A stretch of DNA of 64,000 nt from Posidoniimonas corsicana. Lineage in GTDB: Bacteria > Planctomycetota > Planctomycetia > Pirellulales > Lacipirellulaceae. Below, one piece after another: positions 1 to 8,469 of this stretch. The notes under the pieces were generated by a model. That model did not search any database and was not told where the DNA came from. It worked only from the letters and a program-made list of their open reading frames with translations. The stretch spans positions 2,867,075-2,931,074 of the forward strand of contig NZ_SIHJ01000001.1 in NCBI RefSeq assembly GCF_007859765.1, written 5' to 3'. Positions within the stretch are counted from its first letter, which is position 1. Every line of letters begins with the position of its first letter. The translations under genes and the position numbers were made by a program.

Positions 1-653
1 CACGCGCCCTCGGCGCCGCAGGTCACGAAGAAGGCCTTGCCGTTGTAGCGCTCGCGGAGCTTGGCCACCGCCGCCGGCGCGTCAGCGGGGCCGTCGCACT
101 TCATGCCGGACAGCTGCGCCAGCTCGTTGTTGTTGAGCTTGGTCCACGCGGCGTCCTGCAGCAGCTCGCCTGCCATCTCGAGGGTGAACCACGGCTTGCG
201 GATGTTGATGTCCACGAATTTGGGCAGTCCGCTCTCGGCCATCAGCCGGCGGATGGTGGTGCGCGACGGCTCGCTGCGGAACGCCAGGCTGCCGACGTAC
301 AGCATCGAGAAGCCGCCCTCGGCGAGCAGCTCCGCAGGGAACTGGATATCGTCATAGGCGCGGTCGGGCAGCAGGTTGAAGGTTGGCTCACCGTTGTTGA
401 CGGTCACCTCCACCAGGCCGGTTGGCAGCCGCTGGGAGGTCTGCACGCCGGCGGTGCTCATGCCCCACTCCCGCATCCGCTCGAGGATCATCCGCCCGTT
501 GTCGTCGTCGGCCACGGCGGTGACCATCACCGGCGACAGGCCGAACCCGGTGAGGTTCCAGGCCACGTTAAATGGCGCACCGCCGAGTATGCCGCGGCCG
601 TCGGGGAACTGGTCGATGAGGACTTCGCCAACAATCAGCGGCTGGTCGGGCAT
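1..653 (-). CDS. PfkB-family carbohydrate kinase (fructokinase-like), 3' part missing
   Basis: The reading frame starts with ATG at 653 and runs off the left edge with no stop, so only the first 217 residues are visible. The N-terminus (MPDQPLIVGEVLIDQFPDG) and the following GGAPFNVAWNL segment are the substrate-binding start of ribokinase/PfkB sugar kinases, which phosphorylate a sugar with ATP in the cytoplasm. The catalytic GAGD motif would lie beyond the edge. Fructokinase is the best guess because of the short GEVLIDQFPDG start, but substrate cannot be decided. It diverges from the SMP-30 lactonase gene at 870, which suggests a sugar-utilisation neighbourhood. Confidence 0.85.
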   Translation of the reverse strand, partial: MPDQPLIVGEVLIDQFPDGRGILGGAPFNVAWNLTGFGLSPVMVTAVADDDNGRMILERMREWGMSTAGVQTSQRLPTGLVEVTVNNGEPTFNLLPDRAYDDIQFPAELLAEGGFSMLYVGSLAFRSEPSRTTIRRLMAESGLPKFVDINIRKPWFTLEMAGELLQDAAWTKLNNNELAQLSGMKCDGPADAPAAVAKLRERYNGKAFFVTCGAEGA

Positions 654-793
654 GGCTCAGGCGGGGCTCCCTAGAAACAGTTTGCGTGCTTGCGGGCAGG
701 GCAGGGGGTCTGCACCGCATCCTAGGCGCCGACCTGCCGGCCGTCGAGGCGCCGCCGCACTACGGTGCGAGCGGCGCGCCGAACGCGTGTTTT

Positions 794-823
794 TTGACGC
801 TGGGATGCGCGGTGGGCTAGAAT
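794..823 (+). promoter_or_regulatory. Sigma-70-like promoter for the SMP-30 gene
   Basis: TTGACG at 794-799 and TAGAAT at 818-823 are separated by 18 nt and lie 46 nt upstream of the ATG at 870. This is the only good -35/-10 pair in the 216-nt gap between the divergent kinase and lactonase genes. Confidence 0.55.
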
Positions 824-869
824 CTCGGTTCTCTTACCACCCTCTATTCCAGCCGGCAGCACCGCAGCT

Positions 870-1916
870 ATGAAGACGCCCCACCCCTGGACGCCCGCCC
901 TCGCCCTCTGCCTGTTGGCGGCGGCCCAGCCAACCCTCGCGCAGCAGCGGACCGTCGACCCGCCGCGGGCGATCGGCCAGATCGAGATCAACGACCCGGC
1001 CGCCGAGTCGCTGATCGACCCCGACGCCGAGATCGAGATCCTCGCCACCGGGTTCGACTGGAGCGAGGGCCCCGTGTGGTCGAAGGAGCTGGGCGCCGTG
1101 CTGTTCAGCGACATCCCGCCGAACTCCATCTACAAGTGGAAGGAGGGCGAGGGGCTGTCGCTCTACCTCAAGCCGTCGGGCTACACCGGCGCGGAGGAGC
1201 GGGGCGGCGAGCCCGGCGCGAACGGGCTGGCAATCGACAAGCAGGGGCGACTGGTCATGTGCCAGCACGGCGACGCCCAGGTCGCGCGGATGGCGGCGCC
1301 GCTCTCCGACCCGGCGCCCAAGTTCGACGCCATCGCCGCCAAGCTCGACGGCAAGCAGCTCAACAGCCCCAACGACCTGGCGCTGCACTCGTCCGGCGCG
1401 ATCTACTTTACGGACCCGCCGTACGGACGCGTCGGCCGGTTCGAGGACCAGGGCCGTGAGCTGGACTTCCAGGGCGTGTACCGCGTGTCGCCGGCGGGCG
1501 AGCTGACGCTGCTCACCAAAGAACTCGAGGCGCCCAACGGCATCGCGTTGTCGCCCGACGAGCGGACGCTGTACGTGGCGCAGTCGTCGGGCCGCCGGCC
1601 CATCTACATGGCCTACAACGTGCAGGAGGACGGCGGCATCGACGAGGGACGCGTGCTGCTGGACGTCAAGCACCTGGCCGCCGACCGCCCCGGCAGCCCC
1701 GACGGCATGGCCATCGACCGCGACGGCAACCTGTTCGCCACCGGGCCCGGCGGCGTGCTGATCATCACGCCCGAGGGCAAGCACCTGGCGACCATCCGCA
1801 CCGGCGAGCGGATCGCCAACTGCACGTTCGGCGGCCCCGACGGCCGCACGCTCTTTATGACTTCTGACATGCACCTCTGCCGCGTGCGCGTGAAGACCGC
1901 CGGCCTCGGCTTCTGA
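870..1916 (+). CDS. SMP-30/gluconolactonase/LRE family protein, exported
   Basis: A 348-residue protein with a clear signal peptide (about residues 1-25, ending in AQPTLAQ). The rest is a six-bladed beta-propeller of the SMP-30/gluconolactonase type: the early glutamate in DWSEGPVW, the SPNDL segment, YFTDPPYG and the late SPDGMAIDRDG are the metal-binding and active-site signatures of the family. Such enzymes open sugar lactones with a divalent metal; the signal peptide places this one in the periplasm or cell surface. The ATG at 870 follows a good promoter. Substrate is unknown. Confidence 0.9.
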   Translation: MKTPHPWTPALALCLLAAAQPTLAQQRTVDPPRAIGQIEINDPAAESLIDPDAEIEILATGFDWSEGPVWSKELGAVLFSDIPPNSIYKWKEGEGLSLYLKPSGYTGAEERGGEPGANGLAIDKQGRLVMCQHGDAQVARMAAPLSDPAPKFDAIAAKLDGKQLNSPNDLALHSSGAIYFTDPPYGRVGRFEDQGRELDFQGVYRVSPAGELTLLTKELEAPNGIALSPDERTLYVAQSSGRRPIYMAYNVQEDGGIDEGRVLLDVKHLAADRPGSPDGMAIDRDGNLFATGPGGVLIITPEGKHLATIRTGERIANCTFGGPDGRTLFMTSDMHLCRVRVKTAGLGF

Positions 1917-2364
1917 TCCGGGCGCTGGTTGGAGGACGCTGGGCGCTAGTTCTTTTGGTTCTTCCCTCTGGGGATCACCGTGCGCGCCGACCTGTTCCTC
2001 CTGCTTCTGCGGGCCGCGTGCGGCGGGTACCTAGAACTGCCGCGCGACGAAGTACGCCGCGGTGACCGGCGTTACCCCTACAGCCCGCACACCCTCTCTA
2101 ACGCGGCCCGGCAAGCGGTGACGACCGGGCAAAAGGGGTTGTTTCGCTGATCGCGACCGGCTGGCGCGACGATATCAGGTGATGGATTTGGGAGGCGTGC
2201 CAGAAGGCAGCCGCCCGGTTCGAAGCGTGCCGGAAAGCCAAACCCGGATCGGTTCCCCTAGCGCCTTCACTGACAAGATCAAGAAGGGCGGTATCCGATG
2301 GGCGTGGCGCCGTTCGCGAGTGAAAGGTTTCCCCTCCCCCAAAGTTTCCTGAGGAGTGTGTCAA
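1917..2364. other. Intergenic region with one doubtful short ORF
   Basis: 448 nt without a convincing gene. A GTG-started frame at 1980-2150 would encode 56 residues but has no good ribosome-binding site and no recognisable motif; I do not call it. The right end is the leader of the cysteine-rich gene, with GAGGAG at 2351-2356 as its ribosome-binding site. Confidence 0.4.
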
Positions 2365-2883
2365 ATGAATCTTCGTATTGCTTCGTCGGCGCTGGTCCTT
2401 GGCGCCGTCGTCGTGCTGGGCAGCGCCTCGAACGCCAACGCGTTCTTCGGCCTGCTCGGCGGTGGTTGTGGCGGTTGTTGTGAGCCGACCTGCGGCTGTG
2501 AGCCGAGCTGCTGTGCTGAGCCCAGCTGCGGCTGCGAGCCGAGCTGCTGCGTCGACTCGTGCTGCGACCCCTGCTGCGCCCCGCGTCGGTGCTGCATCCT
2601 GGACGGCCTGCGTGGCATGTTCAAGCGTAACCACTGCTGCGACTCGTGCTGCGAGCCCACCTGTGGCTGTGAGCCGAGCTGCTGTGCCGAGCCTTCGTGC
2701 TGTGCCGAGCCGTCCTGCGGCTGCGAGCCGGCCTGCTGCGACCCTTGCTGCGCCCCGCGTCGGTGCTGCATCCTGGACGGCCTGCGTGGCATGTTCAAGC
2801 GTAACCACTGCTGCGATTGCTGCGAGCCCACTTGTGGCTGCGAGCCCAGCTGTGGCGCCCCGAGCTGCGGCTGCGGCATGTAA
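2365..2883 (+). CDS. Secreted cysteine-rich repeat protein
   Basis: A 172-residue protein. Residues 1-26 are a signal peptide (ending SASNANA); the mature 146 residues hold 44 cysteines (30 percent), mostly as CC pairs and in CEPTCGCEPSCC-type units. A longer module (DPCCAPRRCC, then ILDGLRGMFKRNHCC) occurs twice, 58 residues apart. I chose ATG 2365 over the in-frame GTG 2356 because GAGGAG (2351-2356) then lies 8 nt upstream. A strong hairpin follows the stop. Cysteine-rich exported proteins are known in Pirellula-type envelopes, whose protein walls are disulfide cross-linked. A structural surface role or metal binding is inference; I do not recognise a named family. Confidence 0.85.
   Translation: MNLRIASSALVLGAVVVLGSASNANAFFGLLGGGCGGCCEPTCGCEPSCCAEPSCGCEPSCCVDSCCDPCCAPRRCCILDGLRGMFKRNHCCDSCCEPTCGCEPSCCAEPSCCAEPSCGCEPACCDPCCAPRRCCILDGLRGMFKRNHCCDCCEPTCGCEPSCGAPSCGCGM
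2560..2815 (+). repeat. Near-identical internal direct repeat, 174-nt period
   Basis: About 82 nt at 2560-2641 recur at 2734-2815 with a single visible mismatch in the aligned core. They encode the DPCCAPRRCC...FKRNHCC module. Near identity at third codon positions points to a recent duplication or gene conversion. Confidence 0.9.
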
Positions 2884-2939
2884 GCTGAAGCGTTAAAGCG
2901 ACCCGCCTTTCTTCCTCTGGACAGGCGGAACAGATACTC

Positions 2940-2969
2940 AGCCGCCGCGTTCATCTGAACGCGGCGGCT
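2940..2969 (+). terminator. Hairpin terminator after the cysteine-rich gene
   Basis: A perfect 13-bp stem (AGCCGCCGCGTTC at 2940-2952, GAACGCGGCGGCT at 2957-2969) with a 4-nt loop, followed by the T-rich GTTGTCGTTT. It sits 56 nt after the stop codon. Confidence 0.75.
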
Positions 2970-3148
2970 GTTGTCGTTTGTGGGCCGCGCTATCCACGGT
3001 CAGGTCTGCATTCGCCACCCGACGGCCCCTGCACGACGTTTACCTCTCGTCCTCTTAGTGCGTGCCGCACCCAGTTCGGAGAATGGCCGACTGCTGCCGG
3101 CGGTAGCTGGGTCCCCCGGCGCTGCCTGACCGGCGTGCCTTCAGTTGG

Positions 3149-3496
3149 CGGTTTTCAGTAGAAACCGGCCACCAGGCGCGGTCCAATGATAGGTTGCTGG
3201 CGCTGCTGCGTTCTCGACTGGTTGGGACTGGGGGCGGCGCCTGTCCGCGCTGCGCCCCCACCCTAGCCGTCCCCCAGAGAGGGAGGGGATTTCTATTCGC
3301 CCACTACCCGAAAACCGAAACCTATCGTGTCCGACTTTGTCCCTAACGACGGACTAGGGTGGACAAAAGTCGCCGACCGAGTCTCCCATGCGATTCGATA
3401 GACACTGCTATACCAGGCTGAAACGGGATCCGACGGGGGCGATGCCAGCCGACTTTTGTCCCTAAAAATCGATGCGTCAGAACGGGACAAAAGTCC
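3149..3496. repeat. Dispersed composite intergenic element, copy A
   Basis: Within the 737-nt gap 2884-3620. A box at 3151-3195 contains GAAACCGGCCACC and forms a CGGTTTTC/GAAACCG hairpin. Then come two inverted repeats: 3333-3342 with 3361-3371 (GACTTTGTCC / GGACAAAAGTC) and 3450-3462 with 3484-3495 (core GACTTTTGTCCC / GGGACAAAAGTC, 12 bp perfect). The linker between the two repeats is 79 nt. Copies B (11474-11778) and C (51720-52137) have the same order and orientation. No coding frame is conserved. The remainder of the gap (2970-3148 and 3497-3620) shows nothing else, apart from GGAGAGAAG before the next gene. Confidence 0.75.
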
Positions 3497-3620
3497 GCTC
3501 GGGCGGGTTGCTTCCGTGATTGGAGAGCGGCGGGAATAATGCGGTGGGCGGCGGACGATTGCCACTCGACTGTCTCCCCAATCCCCGGCTCAACATTCCC
3601 AGGCTCAACGGAGAGAAGCC

Positions 3621-5192
3621 ATGCGTCGTCGCTGCCTTGTGATGCTGGTCGTCGGTTTGCTCGCCGCGCCCGGACTGGCCCAGAACCCCGGCCCGATCAA
3701 CGGCATCGCGCTGGGGCCGGGCAACAACAACGCGGTGCTTGGCTTCGGCGGCCAGCAGGCGCCGGGGCAGGGGGGCGGCGCCAACTACGACTTCGACGCC
3801 CTGATCGACCTGATCTCGTCGACCGTCGCGTCGGAGACCTGGGCCGAGAACGGCGGCGGCGAGGCCGAGATCCGCCCGTTCGTCGGCGGCGTGTGGGCCG
3901 ACGCGCAGGGCACGCTCCGGCAGGCCGCCCGCGCAGAGAAAGCACTCGGAGGCCGGCTCGGCCTGAGCGCCGACCTGGCCAAGCTCCGCGAGCGAGTTGT
4001 TGAAGTCCCGCAGGCCCGCGCGAGCGAGTCCGACGCGCGGCGCCCGTCGGCGCTACGGTGCGTCTCGCTGCCGCGGCTGGAGCGTGAGATTGAGCGCCGC
4101 CTGGCCGCGGGCAAGCCGCTGGAAGAAGCGATGCTCACGCTGGCCGGGCTGCAGCGGGTGGAGTACGTGTTCGTGTTCCCCGAGACCGGCGACATCGCGC
4201 TGGCGGGCCCTGCGGGCGACTGGCGGCTGACCGACGAGCGGCGGCTGGTCTCCTCCGACACGGGGCTGCCGGTCGTGCGGCTCGACGACCTGCTCACGCT
4301 GATCCGCCGTGACCCGGCCAGCCCGTTCGGCTGCTCGATCGACCCGCGTCCCGAGGCGTTGGCCGCCGCGCAGCAGTACATCACCGAGCACCCGATCCCG
4401 TCCGGCCGCCGCGGCCGCGACCGCTGGCTGGAGCAGGTCCGCGAGCAGGTCGGGCTGCAGGACCTCACCTACCTGGGCATGCCCGGCGACACCCGCGTGG
4501 CGTGCGTGCTGGGCGAGGCCGACTACCACATGAAGCTGGTGGGCATGGGCCTGGTGGACGGCGTGCCGGGCATGGAGAGCTACCTGGAGTCGATCCGCGT
4601 GAAGCCGGGCGAGCCGGCGCCGGCGGTCGGCGCGGTGCGGTGGTGGTTCGGCATGAACTACGCCGCGGTGGAGCGGTCCGACGCCGGCGACGCGTTCCGC
4701 ATCGTCGGCCCCGGCGTGAAGGTGATGAGCGAGAACGAGGCGCTCGCCGACCGCGGCGAGCGGCGTCCCACCGGTAAATCGGACGAGCTGTCGCAGGCGT
4801 TCGCAACCGGCTTCACCCGCAACTTCCCGGCGCTCGCCGAGAAGTACCCGGTGTACGCGGAGCTGCGGAACGTGTTCGACCTGTCGCTGGCGGCCTCGCT
4901 GATCGCGTCGGAGGGGCTGCTACAGCGGGCGGGCTGGCAGCCGGAGATGCTGACCAGCGCCAGCGCGCTGCCGCTGCCCAGGTACGCGGCGCCCACCACG
5001 GTGGATACGGTCGCTAACCTGCGGGTGGTGAACCGCCGGCACGTGGTGGCGGGCGTCAGCGGCGGCGTGTGGGCGCGGCCGACCGACGTGCTCGCCAAGA
5101 AAACCACCGCCGCCAAGCCGGACGGGCCGCTGCAGTACGCTCCCCAGGCCGCGGCGGCCGAGAGTGGCGTGTGGTGGTGGGACGCCGAGTAG
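3621..5192 (+). CDS. DUF1598-like exported planctomycete protein
   Basis: 523 residues with a signal peptide (about 1-20, ending GLAQ), then a short Gly/Asn/Gln-rich stretch and a long mixed alpha/beta region. The CVSLPRLEREIERRL segment, the strand YVFVFPETGDIALAGPAGDW and the segment FGCSIDPRPE resemble the planctomycete family DUF1598, whose function is unknown. ATG 3621 has GGAGAGAAG just upstream. It converges on the heme protein at 5212 with a 19-nt gap. Family assignment rests on pattern recognition; a function cannot be given. Confidence 0.6.
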   Translation: MRRRCLVMLVVGLLAAPGLAQNPGPINGIALGPGNNNAVLGFGGQQAPGQGGGANYDFDALIDLISSTVASETWAENGGGEAEIRPFVGGVWADAQGTLRQAARAEKALGGRLGLSADLAKLRERVVEVPQARASESDARRPSALRCVSLPRLEREIERRLAAGKPLEEAMLTLAGLQRVEYVFVFPETGDIALAGPAGDWRLTDERRLVSSDTGLPVVRLDDLLTLIRRDPASPFGCSIDPRPEALAAAQQYITEHPIPSGRRGRDRWLEQVREQVGLQDLTYLGMPGDTRVACVLGEADYHMKLVGMGLVDGVPGMESYLESIRVKPGEPAPAVGAVRWWFGMNYAAVERSDAGDAFRIVGPGVKVMSENEALADRGERRPTGKSDELSQAFATGFTRNFPALAEKYPVYAELRNVFDLSLAASLIASEGLLQRAGWQPEMLTSASALPLPRYAAPTTVDTVANLRVVNRRHVVAGVSGGVWARPTDVLAKKTTAAKPDGPLQYAPQAAAAESGVWWWDAE

Positions 5193-5211
5193 CACCGCCG
5201 ATGCGGGCCCG

Positions 5212-7686
5212 CTATTCCTGCGACATCAGGTACGCCAGCAGGTCGCGCAGCTCCGACTCGTCGAGCACGTCGAGCAGGCCGGCCGGCATGGGCGAGTTGC
5301 GGGATGGGTAACGGTCCTCGATGTCGTCGGCCTGGAAGGTCTGATAGTGCTTGGGGTCGGTGAAGTCGGTTGCGATCATCACCTCCTGCTTGTTCAGGTT
5401 CACCACGCGGCCGACGATGGTGCGCCCGTCGATGTCGAACGCGGTCTGGCGGTACTGGTCAGAGATGGTCGCGTTGGGGTCGACCAGCGCGGTGGCGAGG
5501 TCGCGCACCGAGAACCGCCGGCCCACGGCGGTCAGGTCGGGGCCGACCGCGCCGCCCTCGCCGCGGAAGCGGTGGCAGTTGAAGCACTGGGCCTCGGCGA
5601 ACAGCCGGCGGCCGCGCGCCAGGTCAACGTCGGCGCCGGCTGCGGGCGTGGCGGCGACGACCTCGTCGACGGTCCAGCGCCGCACGAATGGCCGAGCCGC
5701 CACAGTCGGCGCCGGCGCTAGCGAGTCGCGGGCGGCGATTAAGTCGGCCACCGCGGCGCGTCCCTCATCGTCCAGGTTCTCGTCGGCCCGCGCGGCGATG
5801 CGCTCGGCGTAGGCCTGCATCGACCGGTTGCGGCCCGCGGCCAGCACCTCATTGAGAACGCGGTAGTAGCGGCGGCGGAGCTCGGGCGTCCAGCCACGAT
5901 CGGCCTGGCAGAGCGCCAGGGCGTAGTGCATGCGCTCGCTCGCCAGCGGCGACTCCTCCATCAGCTTGACCGTCGGCGCGACAGCGGGCGGGTAGCCCAC
6001 GGCGAGCAGGAACGCGGCCAGTTCGCGGTCGAGCACCGCGGCGCCAGACGGGAACGCGTCGGCGAACTTGGCGACAATCGCGCGGCGGGTCGGCAGCTCC
6101 GGCGGGCCGTACCGCAAGTGCGACACGCCCACCGCGCGCAGGAACGCGAGCTGCTGCTCACGCGGGAGCGATGCGAAGTCGGTGTCGCGGAACGCCTCGT
6201 ACAACCGGTGCGGCGGGTCGACGGATTGATGGCGGGTGGCGGCCAAGAGGGCGTAGGGGCGGATGCGGGGGTCATCTTCGTTGTACGCGCGCTCGAGCCA
6301 AGACTCGGCCGGCTGCAGCTCCACGGCCACGCGCGCCGCGTAGCGGATGCGGCGGTCCTCGTGCCCCAGGTACGGCCAGACCGCATCGAGCGCGGTGGGG
6401 TCCTGCGCACCGTCGGCGGTGTGGTAACGCTCCAGCTCTTGCCGCAGCGCGATCAGGTCGACCGCGGGCGCCGGGGCAGGGGGGAGCGTGGGCGGCGCGT
6501 CGGCGGGGTCGTCGAAGCCGACGTAGACCACCCGCCACAGCGCCGACCCGACGCGCCGCCCGCCGGTGGTCAGGTAGAGCGCGCCGTCGGCCGCGTTGAC
6601 GGCCAGGTCGGTCACCGGCAGCGGCGACGCGGAGAGGAACGGCTCGACGCTCGCGCGGTAGCCGGCGCCGTCGCTCGACACGTTGACCAGGAACACGCGG
6701 CCGTGGCTCCAGTCGCCGACAAACAACGCCGCGCTGTCCGGGAAGGGGAAGCTGGTCCCCGCGCCGAAGGCCACGCCGGTGGGCGAGCCGGGGCCGACCT
6801 CCAGCAGCGGCGCCACGCTGTCCTCGTAGTAGGCGGGCCATTTGCCGGTGCCGTGCCGCCAGCCGAACTCGCCGCCGCTCACCACGTGACAGACCCGCGT
6901 CGGGCGGTACCACGGGGTGTCGATGTCGTACTCGTTGTCGGAGTCAAAAGTGAACAGGTCGCCCCGCCAGTTGAACGCGATGTCGTACTGGTTGCGGAAG
7001 CCCATCGCGAACAGCCGCCAGTCTTGCCCGTCGAGGCTCACCTGGGCGATCCAGCCGCCCGGCTCTCGGAGGTTGGCGAAGCTGCGCAGCGGGTCGTCGA
7101 TCCGCGGCACGATGGCGTCATCGGCCCAGACGCGGGGCGGGCGGCTCCACGCGAAGTCGGTCGGCGGCGTGATGTTGCCGCAGGCCACCAACAGCGACCG
7201 GCCGTCCGGCGCGGGGATCACCGCGTGGGGTCCGTGCTCGCCGCTCGCCGGCAGCTCGCGGAGCAGCTCGGCCTGGTCCCACAGGCCGTCGCCGGTGGTG
7301 TCGCGGGCGCGGTACAGGCCCGACGCGGCGTCGCCAGTGGAGTTGACCATCACGTACAGATCACCGTCGAGCACGCACATCCCCTGAGCCATGCCGATCT
7401 CCAGCGGCAGCCGCTCGACCACCGTGTCCGACGCGTCGGCGCTGGGCGTGATGACGAACAGCCCGCCGAACTGAGCCGATGCCACCAGCCGGCCGTCGCC
7501 CACCGCGGTGAGCGACACCCACGACCCCTCGGTCTTGGGGTCGACGCGGTGCACCAGCTGCAGCTCGTAGCCGGGGCGGATCAGCACATCGCTCAGCAGG
7601 CCGGCGTACGCTTCAGCGCACAGGGCGACCGACGGCGTCGCGGCGGCGGTGAGGGCGGCCGCGATCCAGGCGAGGAGGGGTTTCAT
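5212..7686 (-). CDS. PVC-type CxxCH heme-binding protein with sugar-dehydrogenase-like propeller
   Basis: 824 residues, exported (signal peptide about 1-23). Residues about 30-420 look like the glucose/sorbosone dehydrogenase-type beta-propeller of the Pirellula/Verrucomicrobium N-terminal family (segments FAMGFRNQYDIAFN and TFDSDNEYDIDTPWYRP). A helical HEAT-like part follows, then a C-terminal single-heme cytochrome c domain with CFNCH near residue 700 and a late SPMPAGLLDVL segment whose methionine could be the distal ligand. The family is thought to oxidise sugars or alcohols in the periplasm and pass electrons to the respiratory chain; the substrate here is unknown. ATG 7686 gives the complete signal peptide. 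Confidence 0.88.
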   Translation of the reverse strand: MKPLLAWIAAALTAAATPSVALCAEAYAGLLSDVLIRPGYELQLVHRVDPKTEGSWVSLTAVGDGRLVASAQFGGLFVITPSADASDTVVERLPLEIGMAQGMCVLDGDLYVMVNSTGDAASGLYRARDTTGDGLWDQAELLRELPASGEHGPHAVIPAPDGRSLLVACGNITPPTDFAWSRPPRVWADDAIVPRIDDPLRSFANLREPGGWIAQVSLDGQDWRLFAMGFRNQYDIAFNWRGDLFTFDSDNEYDIDTPWYRPTRVCHVVSGGEFGWRHGTGKWPAYYEDSVAPLLEVGPGSPTGVAFGAGTSFPFPDSAALFVGDWSHGRVFLVNVSSDGAGYRASVEPFLSASPLPVTDLAVNAADGALYLTTGGRRVGSALWRVVYVGFDDPADAPPTLPPAPAPAVDLIALRQELERYHTADGAQDPTALDAVWPYLGHEDRRIRYAARVAVELQPAESWLERAYNEDDPRIRPYALLAATRHQSVDPPHRLYEAFRDTDFASLPREQQLAFLRAVGVSHLRYGPPELPTRRAIVAKFADAFPSGAAVLDRELAAFLLAVGYPPAVAPTVKLMEESPLASERMHYALALCQADRGWTPELRRRYYRVLNEVLAAGRNRSMQAYAERIAARADENLDDEGRAAVADLIAARDSLAPAPTVAARPFVRRWTVDEVVAATPAAGADVDLARGRRLFAEAQCFNCHRFRGEGGAVGPDLTAVGRRFSVRDLATALVDPNATISDQYRQTAFDIDGRTIVGRVVNLNKQEVMIATDFTDPKHYQTFQADDIEDRYPSRNSPMPAGLLDVLDESELRDLLAYLMSQE

Positions 7687-7926
7687 GCGTCAATTATAGG
7701 TCCCCCGTTGCGGCGGACGCCACGCGCCGCAGGGGCTGCACGGCGGTCGGCAGTCGGATTGACGCCCGCGCCCCTAACCCCGGCCCGTGAAACACGTTAA
7801 GATCTCCGCAGCCGGCGCCGCGTCAAAGTGTCACACCCACGGCCCGGCGGCCGCACGCCTCTACGCCCGGGCGTTCGCAGCCTCTAGAATTCAAAGCAAC
7901 CTTGCCCACCTCACCGGGCGTTTCCT

Positions 7927-8454
7927 TTGGCAGACCCAACCACGCCACCGAAGCTTACGCACCTCGACGAGGAGGGCGCCGCGCAGATGGTGGACGTGGG
8001 CGACAAGCCGGCGACCCGCCGCACGGCCCGCGCGTCGGCCCGGCTGCGGATGGCGGCCGCAACGCTCGAGCTCGTCCGCTCGGGCGGCGGCGCCAAGGGC
8101 GACGTGCTGCAGGTGGCGCGGCTGGCGGGGGTGATGGCCGCCAAGCGGACCGACGAACTCATCCCGCTGTGCCACGGGCTGCCGCTGGAGTCGGTGGGCG
8201 TGGAGTTTGAGTTCGCCGACGAGCAGTCGCTGGTGGTCACGGCCACGGCCCGCGTCACGGCCAAGACCGGCGTCGAGATGGAGGCCCTCACCGCGGTAAC
8301 GACCGCCGCGCTGACGGTCTACGACATGTGCAAGGCGGTCGACCGGGGGATCGTGATAGGCCCGGTGCAACTGGAAGAGAAGAGCGGCGGCCGCAGCGGC
8401 CACTGGCGCCGCGCCGCAACCGGCGACAACCAAGCCGCGGGCGACAAAGAGTAA
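7927..8454 (+). CDS. moaC: Cyclic pyranopterin monophosphate synthase MoaC
   Basis: 175 residues. MoaC converts the cyclic GTP intermediate made by MoaA into cyclic pyranopterin monophosphate in molybdenum cofactor synthesis. The family motifs are all present: LTHLDEEGAAQMVDVGDK near the N-terminus, KRTDELIPLCHGLPLE in the centre, and GVEMEALTAVTTAALTVYDM followed by KSGGRSG. The only plausible start is TTG at 7927, because the next ATG (7987) would remove the conserved N-terminus; this rare start suggests modest expression. The polyprenyl synthase gene follows after 15 nt, so the two are probably co-transcribed. No other moa or moe gene is in the window. Confidence 0.93.
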   Translation: MADPTTPPKLTHLDEEGAAQMVDVGDKPATRRTARASARLRMAAATLELVRSGGGAKGDVLQVARLAGVMAAKRTDELIPLCHGLPLESVGVEFEFADEQSLVVTATARVTAKTGVEMEALTAVTTAALTVYDMCKAVDRGIVIGPVQLEEKSGGRSGHWRRAATGDNQAAGDKE

Positions 8455-8469
8455 GGACCCAACCGACTT

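Noticed and set aside
2160-2260. tRNA-like GGTTCGAAGC string
   Set aside because: No acceptor stem, D-loop or anticodon arm can be formed around it.
5926-7800. 624-residue plus-strand frame
   Set aside because: Antisense to the heme/propeller gene; repetitive Arg/Gly/Val composition and no motif.
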